A program made the translations under genes and the position numbers. From Spirochaetales bacterium (GTDB lineage Bacteria; Spirochaetota; Spirochaetia; SZUA-6; DRHE01): DNA of 11,545 nucleotides. The stretch spans positions 1 through 11,545 of the forward strand of contig JAFGQJ010000247.1 of NCBI GenBank assembly GCA_016935715.1, written 5' to 3'. This document shows positions 1 through 8,289 of the stretch, piece by piece. The notes under the pieces are model-generated. The model made no database searches. It was not told the origin of the DNA and saw only the letters and a list, made by a program, of their open reading frames with translations. The number at the start of each line of letters is the position of its first letter. Position 1 is the first letter of the stretch.

Positions 1-527
1 AGGTTGTTGAGATACAGGAGCAGGATCTGCCGCTTGGACAGCCGGGCCTCCAGCTGCACCGCCCGCAGGATCTCCCCCGCCTTTCCCCGCAGCCCGCCCG
101 CGTGTGGATGGATCAGCCGGGCCAGCTGCATCGATACGGTCGAGGCTCCGGAGACGATCCTCCGCTGGCGCAGATTCAGGAATGCCGCCCGGGCCGCGGC
201 CTGCAGATCGACCCCTCCATGGCTGTAGAAGCGCCGGTCCTCCAAGCGCACGAAGATCTCCCGAACGGGTTCGGGAATCCCGCGCCAGCTCAGACGGTGC
301 TGGTACCCCCCCTCCGCGGTGGGTACGCTGTACAGGACCGCTCCGGCCCGGTCCGCGATCACGACCCCTTCCCGGCCCGCGCGAACCCGGCGCAGCTGCG
401 CGTCGGGCAGACAGAGGAGGGCTGCTGTGAGCAGCACAGCCGCCGGGAAAGCGACCAGCCTCCCCGCCGGCAGCCTCCTGCCCGCCCCCGGGCCTCTCGT
501 CCGCCCGGCAGCCGCCTCAGGGAACAA
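1..527 (-). CDS. pbpC: Penicillin-binding protein 1C, N-terminal part (runs off left edge)
   Basis: Bifunctional peptidoglycan synthase of the inner membrane; only the first 175 codons are here. A short basic cytoplasmic tail (residues 1-30, rich in Arg and Gly) is followed by one hydrophobic anchor (about 31-50). The family 51 glycosyltransferase domain starts next. Its signature EDRRFYSHGGVD places the catalytic Glu at residue 96, and the second motif SGASTVSMQLARL lies at 126-138. Further on comes a stretch ending SKRQILLLYLNN, typical of this family. The transpeptidase and C-terminal domains lie outside the window. The start is chosen as TTG at 527-525, because no ATG lies in frame upstream of the glycosyltransferase motifs and GGGAG sits 7 nt before this TTG. 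The gene overlaps the macroglobulin gene by 11 bp, so translation is probably coupled. Assignment as PBP1C rather than another class A PBP rests mainly on this neighbour, the usual pairing in proteobacteria such as E. coli (yfhM-pbpC). Confidence 0.9.
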   Translation of the reverse strand, partial: MFPEAAAGRTRGPGAGRRLPAGRLVAFPAAVLLTAALLCLPDAQLRRVRAGREGVVIADRAGAVLYSVPTAEGGYQHRLSWRGIPEPVREIFVRLEDRRFYSHGGVDLQAAARAAFLNLRQRRIVSGASTVSMQLARLIHPHAGGLRGKAGEILRAVQLEARLSKRQILLLYLNN

Positions 528-3500
528 TCCGGTACTCCCGCCCCGGCGTCCGCCCGAAGACCTCCGGCTCGTACATCAGCTCCGCGCTGGCCGGTGGAGT
601 CGGATAGATACCCGGTGTGGTGGTCCGAAACAGGAAGGAACCTTCCCGCTTGCCGCGGCGGAAGGTGTCGAAGTAGACGCGGACCTCGTTGTCGTAGATC
701 CGCTGCAAAAGGCCGTAGTGCCGGGACGGCTGTTCATCCTCCCCGCCTCTCAACAACTGGGAGGTCGCCAGCGAGCCGTCGATGGTTTCCGCCCCCGAGG
801 GGATCGGTATCCGCAGGGCCAGGAAATCCCGGTCCCTCCCCGAGTACAGCACGTAATGCATCCTGTACACCTGCCCGAGCTTCAACGGTCCCTCCACGGG
901 ATTGCCCTCCGGATCCAGGATCTCGGTGAACACCCCGATTCCTTCGTCCCGGGCCTGGGCTGCGGAAGCTTCCTGGGCAAGGCGCAATGTGGCCGTGTAG
1001 TAGAGCCTGCCTTCCCCCTTCTTGGCAAACACCAGGGGCAGAGACTCTCCCGCCCCGGCAGCCAGCCCGCGCAGCCGCCCGGGCTCCACGGAGAATTTCT
1101 GCGGCTGCCGGGAAACTCCGGAGAAGCGGAAGGCGGCCACGGTCTGGCCCGCCAGCTCCACGGCGGCCTGGAAGTCGGTCTGCCTCTCCCGATCCGTGTC
1201 CATGTAGTCGGAAAAGGCCTGAAGAATCCACCCGGTGTTGCTCGTGTTCTGCCAGTAGCCCTTGCGGGTAGCGGCCAGCAGATCCTCCGCCAGAGCCTGA
1301 GCGATTGCCGAGCGCGGTTGCAGGCGGCCGTACAGCAGCAGCAGGGCGGCCTTGGCCTGCAGCTGTCCCCCGTGATAGGAGTGCGCAGCGACCGGCCCGG
1401 TCAGGGTCACCGAGCGGGTTCCCGTCCTCAGGTAGCTGCGGATCCTCTCCAGGAGATCCCCGGCCCGGCGGCTGTCGCCCAGATCGTGCCAGGTCAGGGC
1501 AAGGAAGGTCTGCTCGGGCACGCTCAGATCCTCCGCGCCGTCGTGCAGTCGCTGCGCCTCCAGCTGCACGAAGGGTCGCAGTCCCTCATATCCGGACAGC
1601 ACCCACAGAGCGTAGCTCTGCAGATACGGGTGTTGGTGCGGGTATTCCCGCTGCAGGTAATCGAGCAGACCCTCCAGATCCAGGCTGCCCGATAATCCGT
1701 ATCCGCGCCGTCTCGCCACGGAGAGCAGATGGGCGGTGCGCAGGGACACGTAGTAGTCCGATCTGCGAAATCCCGGATCCTGCCAGAAGGACATGCCGCC
1801 GTCCCCGCTCTGGTACGCGGGCAGGGCTGAAAGCTCGCTGCGGAGGCGCTGCCCGGCAGCGGCGGCGGCAGCATCGGTCCGAGCGTCGGCTCCGCCCTCG
1901 GATTCGGCCGGCAGCCAATCGAACAGGACATAGGCGAAGAGCTTGCTGGTCCGCTGTTCCAGGCAGTCGTGCGGGTACAGCTCCAGGAAGCGGATCGCCT
2001 CCACCAGGGAGGAGGCCACAGTCGAATCCAGGGTGAGGTGCAATCCCTCCTGCGGGTCTCCGAGGAACTGCTCGGGGACGACCAGTCCCTCCTCGACTCT
2101 GCCGTCTGTCTGCCCCACGATGGTGAACGCCTCCCGGGCGACGCTCCTCTCCACCGGCAGGGCGACCTCCAGTCGTTCCCGCAGCAGCTCGCTGTCGATG
2201 GAGAAGCTGAGCGTTGCCCGGCCTTCCTCCGCAGCCGCCAGGTCGAAGGCCACTTCCCGGGATTCACCGGGCTGCAGCCGGACCCGTTTCTCCGACCGAT
2301 CCCTTACCTCCAGGCCTTCGCTCTGAAGCCCCACCGCCACCTCCTGCCTCCGGCCGTCCAGGTTGGTGAGAATCACCCCGCCCCGGACGCGGTCCCCCGC
2401 GCGCAGGACCCTGGGCAGAGCCGCACGTACATTGATGGGATTCTGAACCAGGATCTCCTCCTCCGCCATTCCGAACAGGTCGTCCTTCACCCCCACCGCG
2501 GTGATCCGGTAGGTGGTCAGCTGATCGGGCAGGGTAAAACGAAGGGTGGCCCGGCCGTCCGCCCCGGTGACCAGCCCTGGCTCGAACACCGCCGTGGCCC
2601 GGAAATCCCTGCGGACCTGCGCAGGCTGCTCCTCCGTCTCCCCCCCCTCCTTGTCACCGCCGGGCAGATCCCGGGACTTCCACAGGACCGGATCCAGGAG
2701 CAGGGCCCGGCTGTCGAAGTGGGCCACGCCGTTGCGGTAGCTGTACCGGTCGTAGAACAGGGAAAGAGGATCGGGCAGGTGGTAGTCGATCAGATCCAGC
2801 ACAGCCCTGTCCGCAGCCACCAGGGCGATCTCCACCCCCTCGAGGCTCTGCCCCTGACGGGTGGCCCGAACCGTGAGCTCCGCTTCCTCGCCGGGACGGT
2901 AGCTGTCTCGTGAGCTCTCCACCTCCAGCACGATCTCCCTCAGCTCCGAGTCCACGGGAAGGGCAAGCATGCCGAAGCACCCGCGCGGCTTGCCCAGATC
3001 CGGCTGATCCGGTGTCTCCGGCGGGGCCTGCCTGCGACCGGTTGCGCTGGAGAGGGTGACGTACACGACCGGGATGTGCCGCTGCTCGATGGGAATCTCC
3101 ACCGTATCGGTGCTGCCGGAAAGCTCCAGCATCCTCTCTTCCAGGATTCCTTCCCGCTCCACGGTGAGCAGGTACCGCCCCGATTCCAGGGGACTCTTGA
3201 TCAGCAGCCTGGCGCTCTGCCCCGGGGCATAACTGGAGCGGTCGGCAACCAGATTGATGCGGTTCTCATCGTAGCGCTGCCAGAGGACATTGCCGCTGCC
3301 GGTCGAGTAGAAATCGATCCGGGTTACCGTCTCCCTGCCCTCCCGGTCGCTCCCGCGCAGCTCGATGATGTAGGCCCCGACCCTGGAGGTTGCCAGCTCC
3401 GCGGTCGCGAGCATCGGGCCCCGGGAGTCGCTCTCGGCTCCGGGCTTCACGACGAAGCGTCTCTCCTCGATCTCCTCCCGCAGCCAACGCGTGTCGACCC

Positions 3501-6279
3501 GTCCCCCGACGCTGTGCTCCCGCACCATCTTCCAGTTCTCCCGCAGGAGCCGTCCCTGGATCTGGAGGTCTTCCGAGTCCCGGAGAACCGCTGCGTAGGA
3601 GCTGCCGTCCGGGTGCAGGAGGCAGGCCTGGAGGGTGAAGGGCTGCTTCTCCGCCACGAAGTAGAGGGATCTCTGCGCCTCGAAGGGATCGACTATGCGG
3701 GCGCCCAGGAGCAGGGAGGAGGTGAACACCGGGATGCTCGCCTGACGGGATACGGCCTGCCGGTCGATATCCTGGACAGTGGCGCTGATCGTGTACTCGT
3801 AGACCGTTCCCGGCCGGCCGTCGGCCAGCGGCTGGACGGCAACCACGGTTCCATCATCACCCAACTGCCCCTCGGCCGAGCTCAGCTCCTGGTAATAATC
3901 CCCGTAGTACTCGGAGTACCTGAAATCGGGATCCACACCGAAGCGGAATCCCGCGCAGCTGCCTTGCGAATCCGGCGGGCGGTAGGCGACAGGCCGCCGC
4001 GCCCACCAGTAGCTCCACAGCCCCCTGCTCAGCGCGCCTCCGCCGAGGTAGCCGGCCGAAATGTGAGCCTCCAGTTCCTCTCCCATGTAGCGGGTCCCTT
4101 CCCGGATGCTCAGGTCGACGGAGAAGTTCACCCTGCGGAAGAAGGCGACCCGCAGGGGCACCTCCCGGCTGTGCGATCCGTCGCCCCGCTCGTATACCAG
4201 GAAGTACACATCCGGCTCGAGCTCCTGCGGCAGCTGCACCGTGCCCCACAGGCGGCCGGTGAGGGAAAGGCGGCCCGACACCGCGGCATGAACGGCATCG
4301 CCGTACCATCCCTGGCGCAGGCTTACGGTGTATGCCCCTGTCCGCGGGGTCAGATCGCCGAGCTCCAGGTCCCGGTCTATCCCGTAGAAGCTCACCGTCT
4401 CTCCCGGACGATAGATCCCCCGGTCGGAGCAAAGATAGGTGATCGGCCTGGGGTCTTCCGCTTCGAAGGGCCCGTTCCCGTTCCAGTTGTGCGAGGGAGA
4501 CTCGGAGGGCTTGAACACCAGCAGGTCTCCGGGGCGGCGCACTTCGATTTCGAGGTTCTCCGCCGAGCCGGCGGTGAAGCGGGACAGCTCTCCCGGTTGA
4601 AAGGAGACCGAGGCGATTCCCCGGTCGTCGCTTTGAGTACGCCGGGATGCTCCGTCGGCTCCGTGCAGGGTGATCCGGGCACCCGGGATCGGATCTCCGG
4701 AGGACAGTGAAGCGGTCTGGACGGTGATGCGGTTGTAGGCGATGTGGCTGGTCAGCCCGATGTCCGAGACCTGCAGCCGCAGCTCCCCGTTCATCCCGTA
4801 CGATTCTTCCGACCACCGGGAGGGAACCTGGAACTGCCAGCGGGCGTACACGCTGCCCCGCCCGCCCTGATCGAGGTAGGGGGAAAAGTCGATCAGGCGA
4901 AAGATCCGGGTGTTCCGGGGTATGCTCTGCGTGTCGTAGTCGACGAAGCGGCCGGCAGGCAGGGATTCAAAAGGCTCTTCGAGCCTGCCGGCTGCAAAGC
5001 GTCCGCTGAGCACATTCCGAAACTCCACCGCGGCCAGCGGCGGAAATCCGGCCTCCAGGATGCGGTTTCCCGAGGCTCGGAAGCGGACGTAGCCGGCCGC
5101 CGGGCCCACCTCCAGGTCCAGGATTCTCGCATCCGGGAGAACCTGGTCGTAGATATCCCTCAGGCCGTCCTCGATGGTGACGGAAAAGGCGGACTCGAAC
5201 TCCACGGGCAGGTTTTTCAGATGCACGGTGCTGCCGTACACTTCGAGGTTGCCGCGAAGCTCATAGCCGGGCAGCTGCACATCGATGTACGACGGCAGAT
5301 CCTGCTCGGCCAGCGGGTGGTTGAAGATCAAAGACGCCTGGATGGCCGGGAGCCAGTCGTAGAGCTCCCCGCGCTCCAGTCGAAAGGGCTCGAGGGTGTG
5401 GAAGCTCAACCGCTGCTCCCGCTCGGTGCCGTAACTCCGTTCGCCGGGCCGGGCGCCCTTGAGCAGCCGGACCGCCACCTCGCTGTTCCAGGGCAGCTCC
5501 TCCTTCATCTCGAGGACAATGCCCCGGCTGCTGTCTCTGCGCACGCTCAGGGTGCTCGGGCTGCCCGCTCCCCCGCTCCGCGGCTCTCTGCTCTGCCCCG
5601 CGGCATCTTCAGCCGCCTCCTCCGCGTAGGCGGCTGTGAACGGGTACGTGCGTCCCGCCGCCTCCACCCTCAGGAAGCGGTTGATGGCGGCCGGCTCGAC
5701 CGGGAAATTGAAATACAGCAGCAGCTCCCGGCAGTCCTCCGGGACTACATCTGATCCGGAAGGCTTCAGTGAGAGCAATTCGAGTGCAGGCGTGCGGAAA
5801 CGGAAGGCATTCATGCCTTGAAGAGTTCTGCCCGCCAGAGACCTGAGCTCCCTGCTCAGGACGGCGATGTACTCGGTCGCCGGGACCAGGGCCGTCGTGG
5901 GCTCGAAGCTCAGCAGGCGGGAGCCGTACCAGCGGTAGATGCCTTCGACCGGCGGATAAATTCGCAGCTCTTCGGACTCGGTTGAGGGTTTGCCCGTTGC
6001 GCTGACCGGAACCACCGGCTCGCTGAACAGGACCCACACCCCGCCTTCGATATTCTGCCAGGGGACCAACCCCTGCGGAGCGTACTCGGAAACCTTGAAC
6101 CCCGGCTCTTCGACGGAACCGGCTTCCACCTGCTCCGGAAAGAGCAGCTCCGAGGTGTCCGGCGATGGGACCCTGCCCCCCGCGCTTCCGCCGATCTCTC
6201 CTGCGCATCCGCACAGCACCGAGAGAACCAGGACGATCGAAAACGCCGCAGCACGGCTACCTGCGCCTCGCATGCTCAT
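517..6279 (-). CDS. Bacterial alpha-2-macroglobulin lipoprotein (protease trap) with thioester
   Basis: Lipid-anchored alpha-2-macroglobulin family protein of about 1920 residues, longer than E. coli YfhM (about 1650). The family traps attacking proteases: cleavage exposes a Cys-Gln thioester that bonds covalently to the protease. The signal peptide ends in lipobox LCGC, with lipidated Cys25 and Ala at +2. An A2M_N-type motif DRGIYRPGETV lies near residue 620, YAPGQSARLLIKSP near 1020, and the core A2M motif PDQLTTYRITAVGV near 1260. The thioester motif CLEQ has Cys1439 and Gln1442 (codons 1965-1954) at the start of an alpha-helical thioester domain. The C-terminus TTPGIYPTPPASAELMYEPEVFGRT matches the receptor-binding-like end of the family. 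ATG at 6279 is preferred because AGGAGG lies just upstream and the signal peptide is then of normal length; ATG at 6273 is equally possible. Ala/Gly-rich inserts near residues 220-240 and 1456-1470 add to the length. It overlaps pbpC downstream. Confidence 0.95.
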   Translation of the reverse strand: MSMRGAGSRAAAFSIVLVLSVLCGCAGEIGGSAGGRVPSPDTSELLFPEQVEAGSVEEPGFKVSEYAPQGLVPWQNIEGGVWVLFSEPVVPVSATGKPSTESEELRIYPPVEGIYRWYGSRLLSFEPTTALVPATEYIAVLSRELRSLAGRTLQGMNAFRFRTPALELLSLKPSGSDVVPEDCRELLLYFNFPVEPAAINRFLRVEAAGRTYPFTAAYAEEAAEDAAGQSREPRSGGAGSPSTLSVRRDSSRGIVLEMKEELPWNSEVAVRLLKGARPGERSYGTEREQRLSFHTLEPFRLERGELYDWLPAIQASLIFNHPLAEQDLPSYIDVQLPGYELRGNLEVYGSTVHLKNLPVEFESAFSVTIEDGLRDIYDQVLPDARILDLEVGPAAGYVRFRASGNRILEAGFPPLAAVEFRNVLSGRFAAGRLEEPFESLPAGRFVDYDTQSIPRNTRIFRLIDFSPYLDQGGRGSVYARWQFQVPSRWSEESYGMNGELRLQVSDIGLTSHIAYNRITVQTASLSSGDPIPGARITLHGADGASRRTQSDDRGIASVSFQPGELSRFTAGSAENLEIEVRRPGDLLVFKPSESPSHNWNGNGPFEAEDPRPITYLCSDRGIYRPGETVSFYGIDRDLELGDLTPRTGAYTVSLRQGWYGDAVHAAVSGRLSLTGRLWGTVQLPQELEPDVYFLVYERGDGSHSREVPLRVAFFRRVNFSVDLSIREGTRYMGEELEAHISAGYLGGGALSRGLWSYWWARRPVAYRPPDSQGSCAGFRFGVDPDFRYSEYYGDYYQELSSAEGQLGDDGTVVAVQPLADGRPGTVYEYTISATVQDIDRQAVSRQASIPVFTSSLLLGARIVDPFEAQRSLYFVAEKQPFTLQACLLHPDGSSYAAVLRDSEDLQIQGRLLRENWKMVREHSVGGRVDTRWLREEIEERRFVVKPGAESDSRGPMLATAELATSRVGAYIIELRGSDREGRETVTRIDFYSTGSGNVLWQRYDENRINLVADRSSYAPGQSARLLIKSPLESGRYLLTVEREGILEERMLELSGSTDTVEIPIEQRHIPVVYVTLSSATGRRQAPPETPDQPDLGKPRGCFGMLALPVDSELREIVLEVESSRDSYRPGEEAELTVRATRQGQSLEGVEIALVAADRAVLDLIDYHLPDPLSLFYDRYSYRNGVAHFDSRALLLDPVLWKSRDLPGGDKEGGETEEQPAQVRRDFRATAVFEPGLVTGADGRATLRFTLPDQLTTYRITAVGVKDDLFGMAEEEILVQNPINVRAALPRVLRAGDRVRGGVILTNLDGRRQEVAVGLQSEGLEVRDRSEKRVRLQPGESREVAFDLAAAEEGRATLSFSIDSELLRERLEVALPVERSVAREAFTIVGQTDGRVEEGLVVPEQFLGDPQEGLHLTLDSTVASSLVEAIRFLELYPHDCLEQRTSKLFAYVLFDWLPAESEGGADARTDAAAAAAGQRLRSELSALPAYQSGDGGMSFWQDPGFRRSDYYVSLRTAHLLSVARRRGYGLSGSLDLEGLLDYLQREYPHQHPYLQSYALWVLSGYEGLRPFVQLEAQRLHDGAEDLSVPEQTFLALTWHDLGDSRRAGDLLERIRSYLRTGTRSVTLTGPVAAHSYHGGQLQAKAALLLLYGRLQPRSAIAQALAEDLLAATRKGYWQNTSNTGWILQAFSDYMDTDRERQTDFQAAVELAGQTVAAFRFSGVSRQPQKFSVEPGRLRGLAAGAGESLPLVFAKKGEGRLYYTATLRLAQEASAAQARDEGIGVFTEILDPEGNPVEGPLKLGQVYRMHYVLYSGRDRDFLALRIPIPSGAETIDGSLATSQLLRGGEDEQPSRHYGLLQRIYDNEVRVYFDTFRRGKREGSFLFRTTTPGIYPTPPASAELMYEPEVFGRTPGREYRIVP

Positions 6280-6357
6280 AACCCCTCCTCCACACTCAAG
6301 CCAAGAGTACGGGGAAAGAGGCGGTGAGATCAAGGATCGCGATTCGCTCCGGCCCGG
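6280..6357 (-). other. Short gap before the macroglobulin gene
   Basis: This 78-base gap separates the dehydrogenase stop from the macroglobulin start. It holds a strong ribosome binding site, GGAGGAGGGG, at 6282-6291. A weak -35/-10 pair (TTGATC, 18 bp, TACTCT) can be drawn, but it is poor. No clear terminator hairpin and no ECF-type GGAAC element was seen, so the macroglobulin gene may be read through from upstream or use an unrecognised promoter. Confidence 0.35.
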
Positions 6358-7533
6358 TCAGCGCGCAGGTTCCAGGCGAAGCAGGGCGCCGTTACGGGCG
6401 TCGGTCAGGATGTAGAGAAAACCGTCTGGACCCTCCCGCACGTCCCGAATCCTTCCCAGCTGCCCCTGAAAAAGCACCTCCTGGTGCACGACCTCGCGCC
6501 CTTCGACCACGAGGCGGCGCAGATGCTGTCCGGCCAGGGCGCCGACGAACAGGTTGTCCCGCCAGCCCTCGAATGCCCGGCCGCTGTAGAAGCTCATCCC
6601 CGACGGGGCGATGGAAGGCACCCAGTAGACCACCGGCTGCTCCATGCCCGGTGCTGCGGTCAGGGGGCTGACCTCTCCACCGGAATATTCCCGGCCGTAG
6701 GTGATCGCCGGCCAGCCGTAGTTGCTCCCCGCCTCGATGATGTTGACCTCGTCCCCGCCCCGCGGTCCGTGCTCGTGCTGCCAGACCAGGCCGCTGCCGG
6801 GCTGAACGGCCATGCCCTGGGCGTTGCGGTTTCCGTAGGTGTAGATCTCCGGCAGGGCGCCGGGACGCCCCGCGAAGGGATTGTCGGCGGGAATGCTGCC
6901 GTCATCGTTTATCCGCAGGGTCTTGCCGGCGTGCTCCCCCAGGCTCTGCGCCCGCTGCCGATCTCCCCTGTCGCCGATGGTGAACAACAGGGTGCGGTCG
7001 GGGAGAAAGACCATGCGGGATCCGAAATGCACCCCGGCTGCGGAGCCGTTGTTCATGCGGAACAGCTCTTCGACATCCGCCAGCCTCCGATCCTCCAGGC
7101 GGGCCCGGGCGATCCGGGTCCCGCGGGATGCGCCCCGGCCCGCGGAGTAGGCCAGGTAGATCCAGCCGTTTTCCTCGAAGTCCGGATGCAGGGCGACATC
7201 GAGCAGCCCTCCCTGCCCGCCGACATCGATCACCGGCAGCCCGCTCACCGCCCGAAGGGTCCCGTCCTCGAGCAGGTGCAGCCGGCCGGGCCGCTCGCTG
7301 ATCAGGATCCGTCCGTCGGGAAGAAAGGCCATGCCCCACGGGTTCTGCAATCCATCGACCAGGCTGATAACGCGGATCGTCTCTTCCTGCGAACGCACCC
7401 GCTCCAGGACGATTTCCCGGGCCTGGGCGCGGGCGATGCCAATGGCTGCGAGCATCACGGCGATCACCGCCAGCCGTGCCGCTGTTGTCAGGCGCGGCCT
7501 TTTCGTATTGCCGGTCGTATACGTCGTATTCAT
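6358..7533 (-). CDS. Secreted PQQ-dependent aldose sugar dehydrogenase-like protein (GSDH/YliI family)
   Basis: Soluble six-bladed beta-propeller of the glucose/sorbosone dehydrogenase family, 391 residues, about the usual size. Members oxidise aldose sugars in the periplasm using PQQ and calcium. A long basic N-region is followed by a hydrophobic core and a likely signal peptidase I site after AQA (residue 38). Conserved stretches run in order: NPWGMAFLPDGRILISERPG, QGGLLDVALHPDF with candidate catalytic His116, YGNRNAQGMAV, EHGPRGGDEVN followed by GSNYGWP, VPSIAPSGMSFYSG, and the closing GRIRDVREGPDGFLYILTD. ATG at 7533 is chosen because GGAGG sits 6 nt before it and a signal peptide follows at once; an in-frame start 45 bases upstream lacks this. 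No PQQ synthesis gene is visible, so cofactor could be made elsewhere or taken up. The actual sugar cannot be told from sequence. Its own promoter may lie at 7597-7625. Confidence 0.9.
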   Translation of the reverse strand: MNTTYTTGNTKRPRLTTAARLAVIAVMLAAIGIARAQAREIVLERVRSQEETIRVISLVDGLQNPWGMAFLPDGRILISERPGRLHLLEDGTLRAVSGLPVIDVGGQGGLLDVALHPDFEENGWIYLAYSAGRGASRGTRIARARLEDRRLADVEELFRMNNGSAAGVHFGSRMVFLPDRTLLFTIGDRGDRQRAQSLGEHAGKTLRINDDGSIPADNPFAGRPGALPEIYTYGNRNAQGMAVQPGSGLVWQHEHGPRGGDEVNIIEAGSNYGWPAITYGREYSGGEVSPLTAAPGMEQPVVYWVPSIAPSGMSFYSGRAFEGWRDNLFVGALAGQHLRRLVVEGREVVHQEVLFQGQLGRIRDVREGPDGFLYILTDARNGALLRLEPAR

Positions 7534-7596
7534 CGTTATCCTCCGAATCGTACCGGGCCTGATTCCATACCTCAGCACGGCCCTCCGTTCGTGAGG

Positions 7597-7625
7597 AAAA
7601 TAATAAACATTACTATATTAGTCAA
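7597..7625 (-). promoter_or_regulatory. Candidate housekeeping promoter for the dehydrogenase gene
   Basis: On the minus strand TTGACT (7625-7620, 5 of 6 to TTGACA) is followed by a 17-bp spacer and TATTTT (7602-7597, 4 of 6 to TATAAT). It lies in an AT-rich island that contrasts with the GC-rich surroundings. The -35 overlaps the end of the anti-sigma gene, whose TAA stop is at 7620-7618. An alternative -10, TATTAT, lies three bases upstream with a shorter spacer. This would separate dehydrogenase transcription from the ECF operon. Confidence 0.5.
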
Positions 7626-8289
7626 ATATAAAATCCGATCCCATCGCCCGGCCCAAATCCTCCATATAATCGCCATAAGCGTCAATATAGTCGTCAATCG
7701 TCGGCCGGGTGCGCAGCAGGGCGGACTCCACTCCCGACAGCAGAGGTTCCTCGTAGAGAAGTTCCACGGTCCTGTCGACCTGCTCCTGGATCACCCGCCG
7801 GGTTCTGTAATCCGTGCGGATCCTCCAGGATATCACCGACACCAGCAGCACCCCGACGATCGGAAGCGCCGCCCAGCGCAGCACAGCCACCGCTCCCGCC
7901 TGCGGGGCGTGCAGCCGGCCAAAGATCCTCCGCAGGAGACCCGCAGTCCTCCCGGCAGCCCGGCCGGCCCCCACGGGGCCCTCCCTCCTGCCCGCCGCCC
8001 TTGCCTGCAGCACGGCCTGAAAGGCCGGAGCCGGCAGGTCCGCTACAGCCTCATCGAGCTGGTCCCGCAGCAGGGGCGCACAGGCGACGAGGGTCTGAAA
8101 AAATTCACGACAGGAGCTGCACTGCTCGAGATGCTCGTTCAGGCGCCTGCTCATGAAGCTCGACATCCTGGTCGTGTCGCCCATCGAAGCCGGTGCCAGC
8201 CGATCGAGCAGATCCTGAAGCTCCACCCTGGCCGTGCGGCAGGATACCCCGCCTCTCGTGTTCCGTCCGCCCATTTTCCACCGCCTCAT
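7618..8289 (-). CDS. Membrane-bound zinc-binding anti-sigma factor (ZAS type)
   Basis: Predicted partner and inhibitor of the ECF sigma factor encoded just upstream, 223 residues. The cytoplasmic N-terminus shows the zinc-binding anti-sigma signature H53-x3-C57-x2-C60 (EHLEQCSSC), with Cys17 as likely fourth ligand. A basic Ala/Gly/Arg linker (about 95-130) leads to a single transmembrane helix (about 139-155, WAALPIVGVLLVSVISW). About 68 residues then follow that should be periplasmic, ending in an acidic, Tyr-rich tail with TIDDYIDAYGDYMEDLG. ATG at 8289 overlaps the sigma stop as ATGA, and AAGGGG lies 6 nt upstream, so the start is firm and the two products are translationally coupled. The periplasmic tail probably receives the signal, perhaps from the secreted helical protein of the same operon. 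No match to a named anti-sigma factor was recognised. Release may involve proteolysis or a conformational change; sequence does not tell which. Confidence 0.85.
   Translation of the reverse strand: MRRWKMGGRNTRGGVSCRTARVELQDLLDRLAPASMGDTTRMSSFMSRRLNEHLEQCSSCREFFQTLVACAPLLRDQLDEAVADLPAPAFQAVLQARAAGRREGPVGAGRAAGRTAGLLRRIFGRLHAPQAGAVAVLRWAALPIVGVLLVSVISWRIRTDYRTRRVIQEQVDRTVELLYEEPLLSGVESALLRTRPTIDDYIDAYGDYMEDLGRAMGSDFIFD

Noticed and set aside
319..1695. Long plus-strand open frame opposite the macroglobulin gene
   Set aside because: Its product is a Pro/Gly/Arg/Gln-rich mix without domain motifs, while the minus strand codes clear macroglobulin sequence. High GC content leaves long opposite-strand frames by default.
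3076..4710. 544-codon plus-strand open frame opposite the macroglobulin gene
   Set aside because: No recognisable family, no ribosome binding site and biased composition; it mirrors a well-conserved minus-strand coding region.
6280..6333. Macroglobulin start 18 codons upstream at 6333
   Set aside because: It would put the strong GGAGGAGGGG site inside the coding region and place a long Pro/Ser/Gly stretch before the lipoprotein signal peptide.
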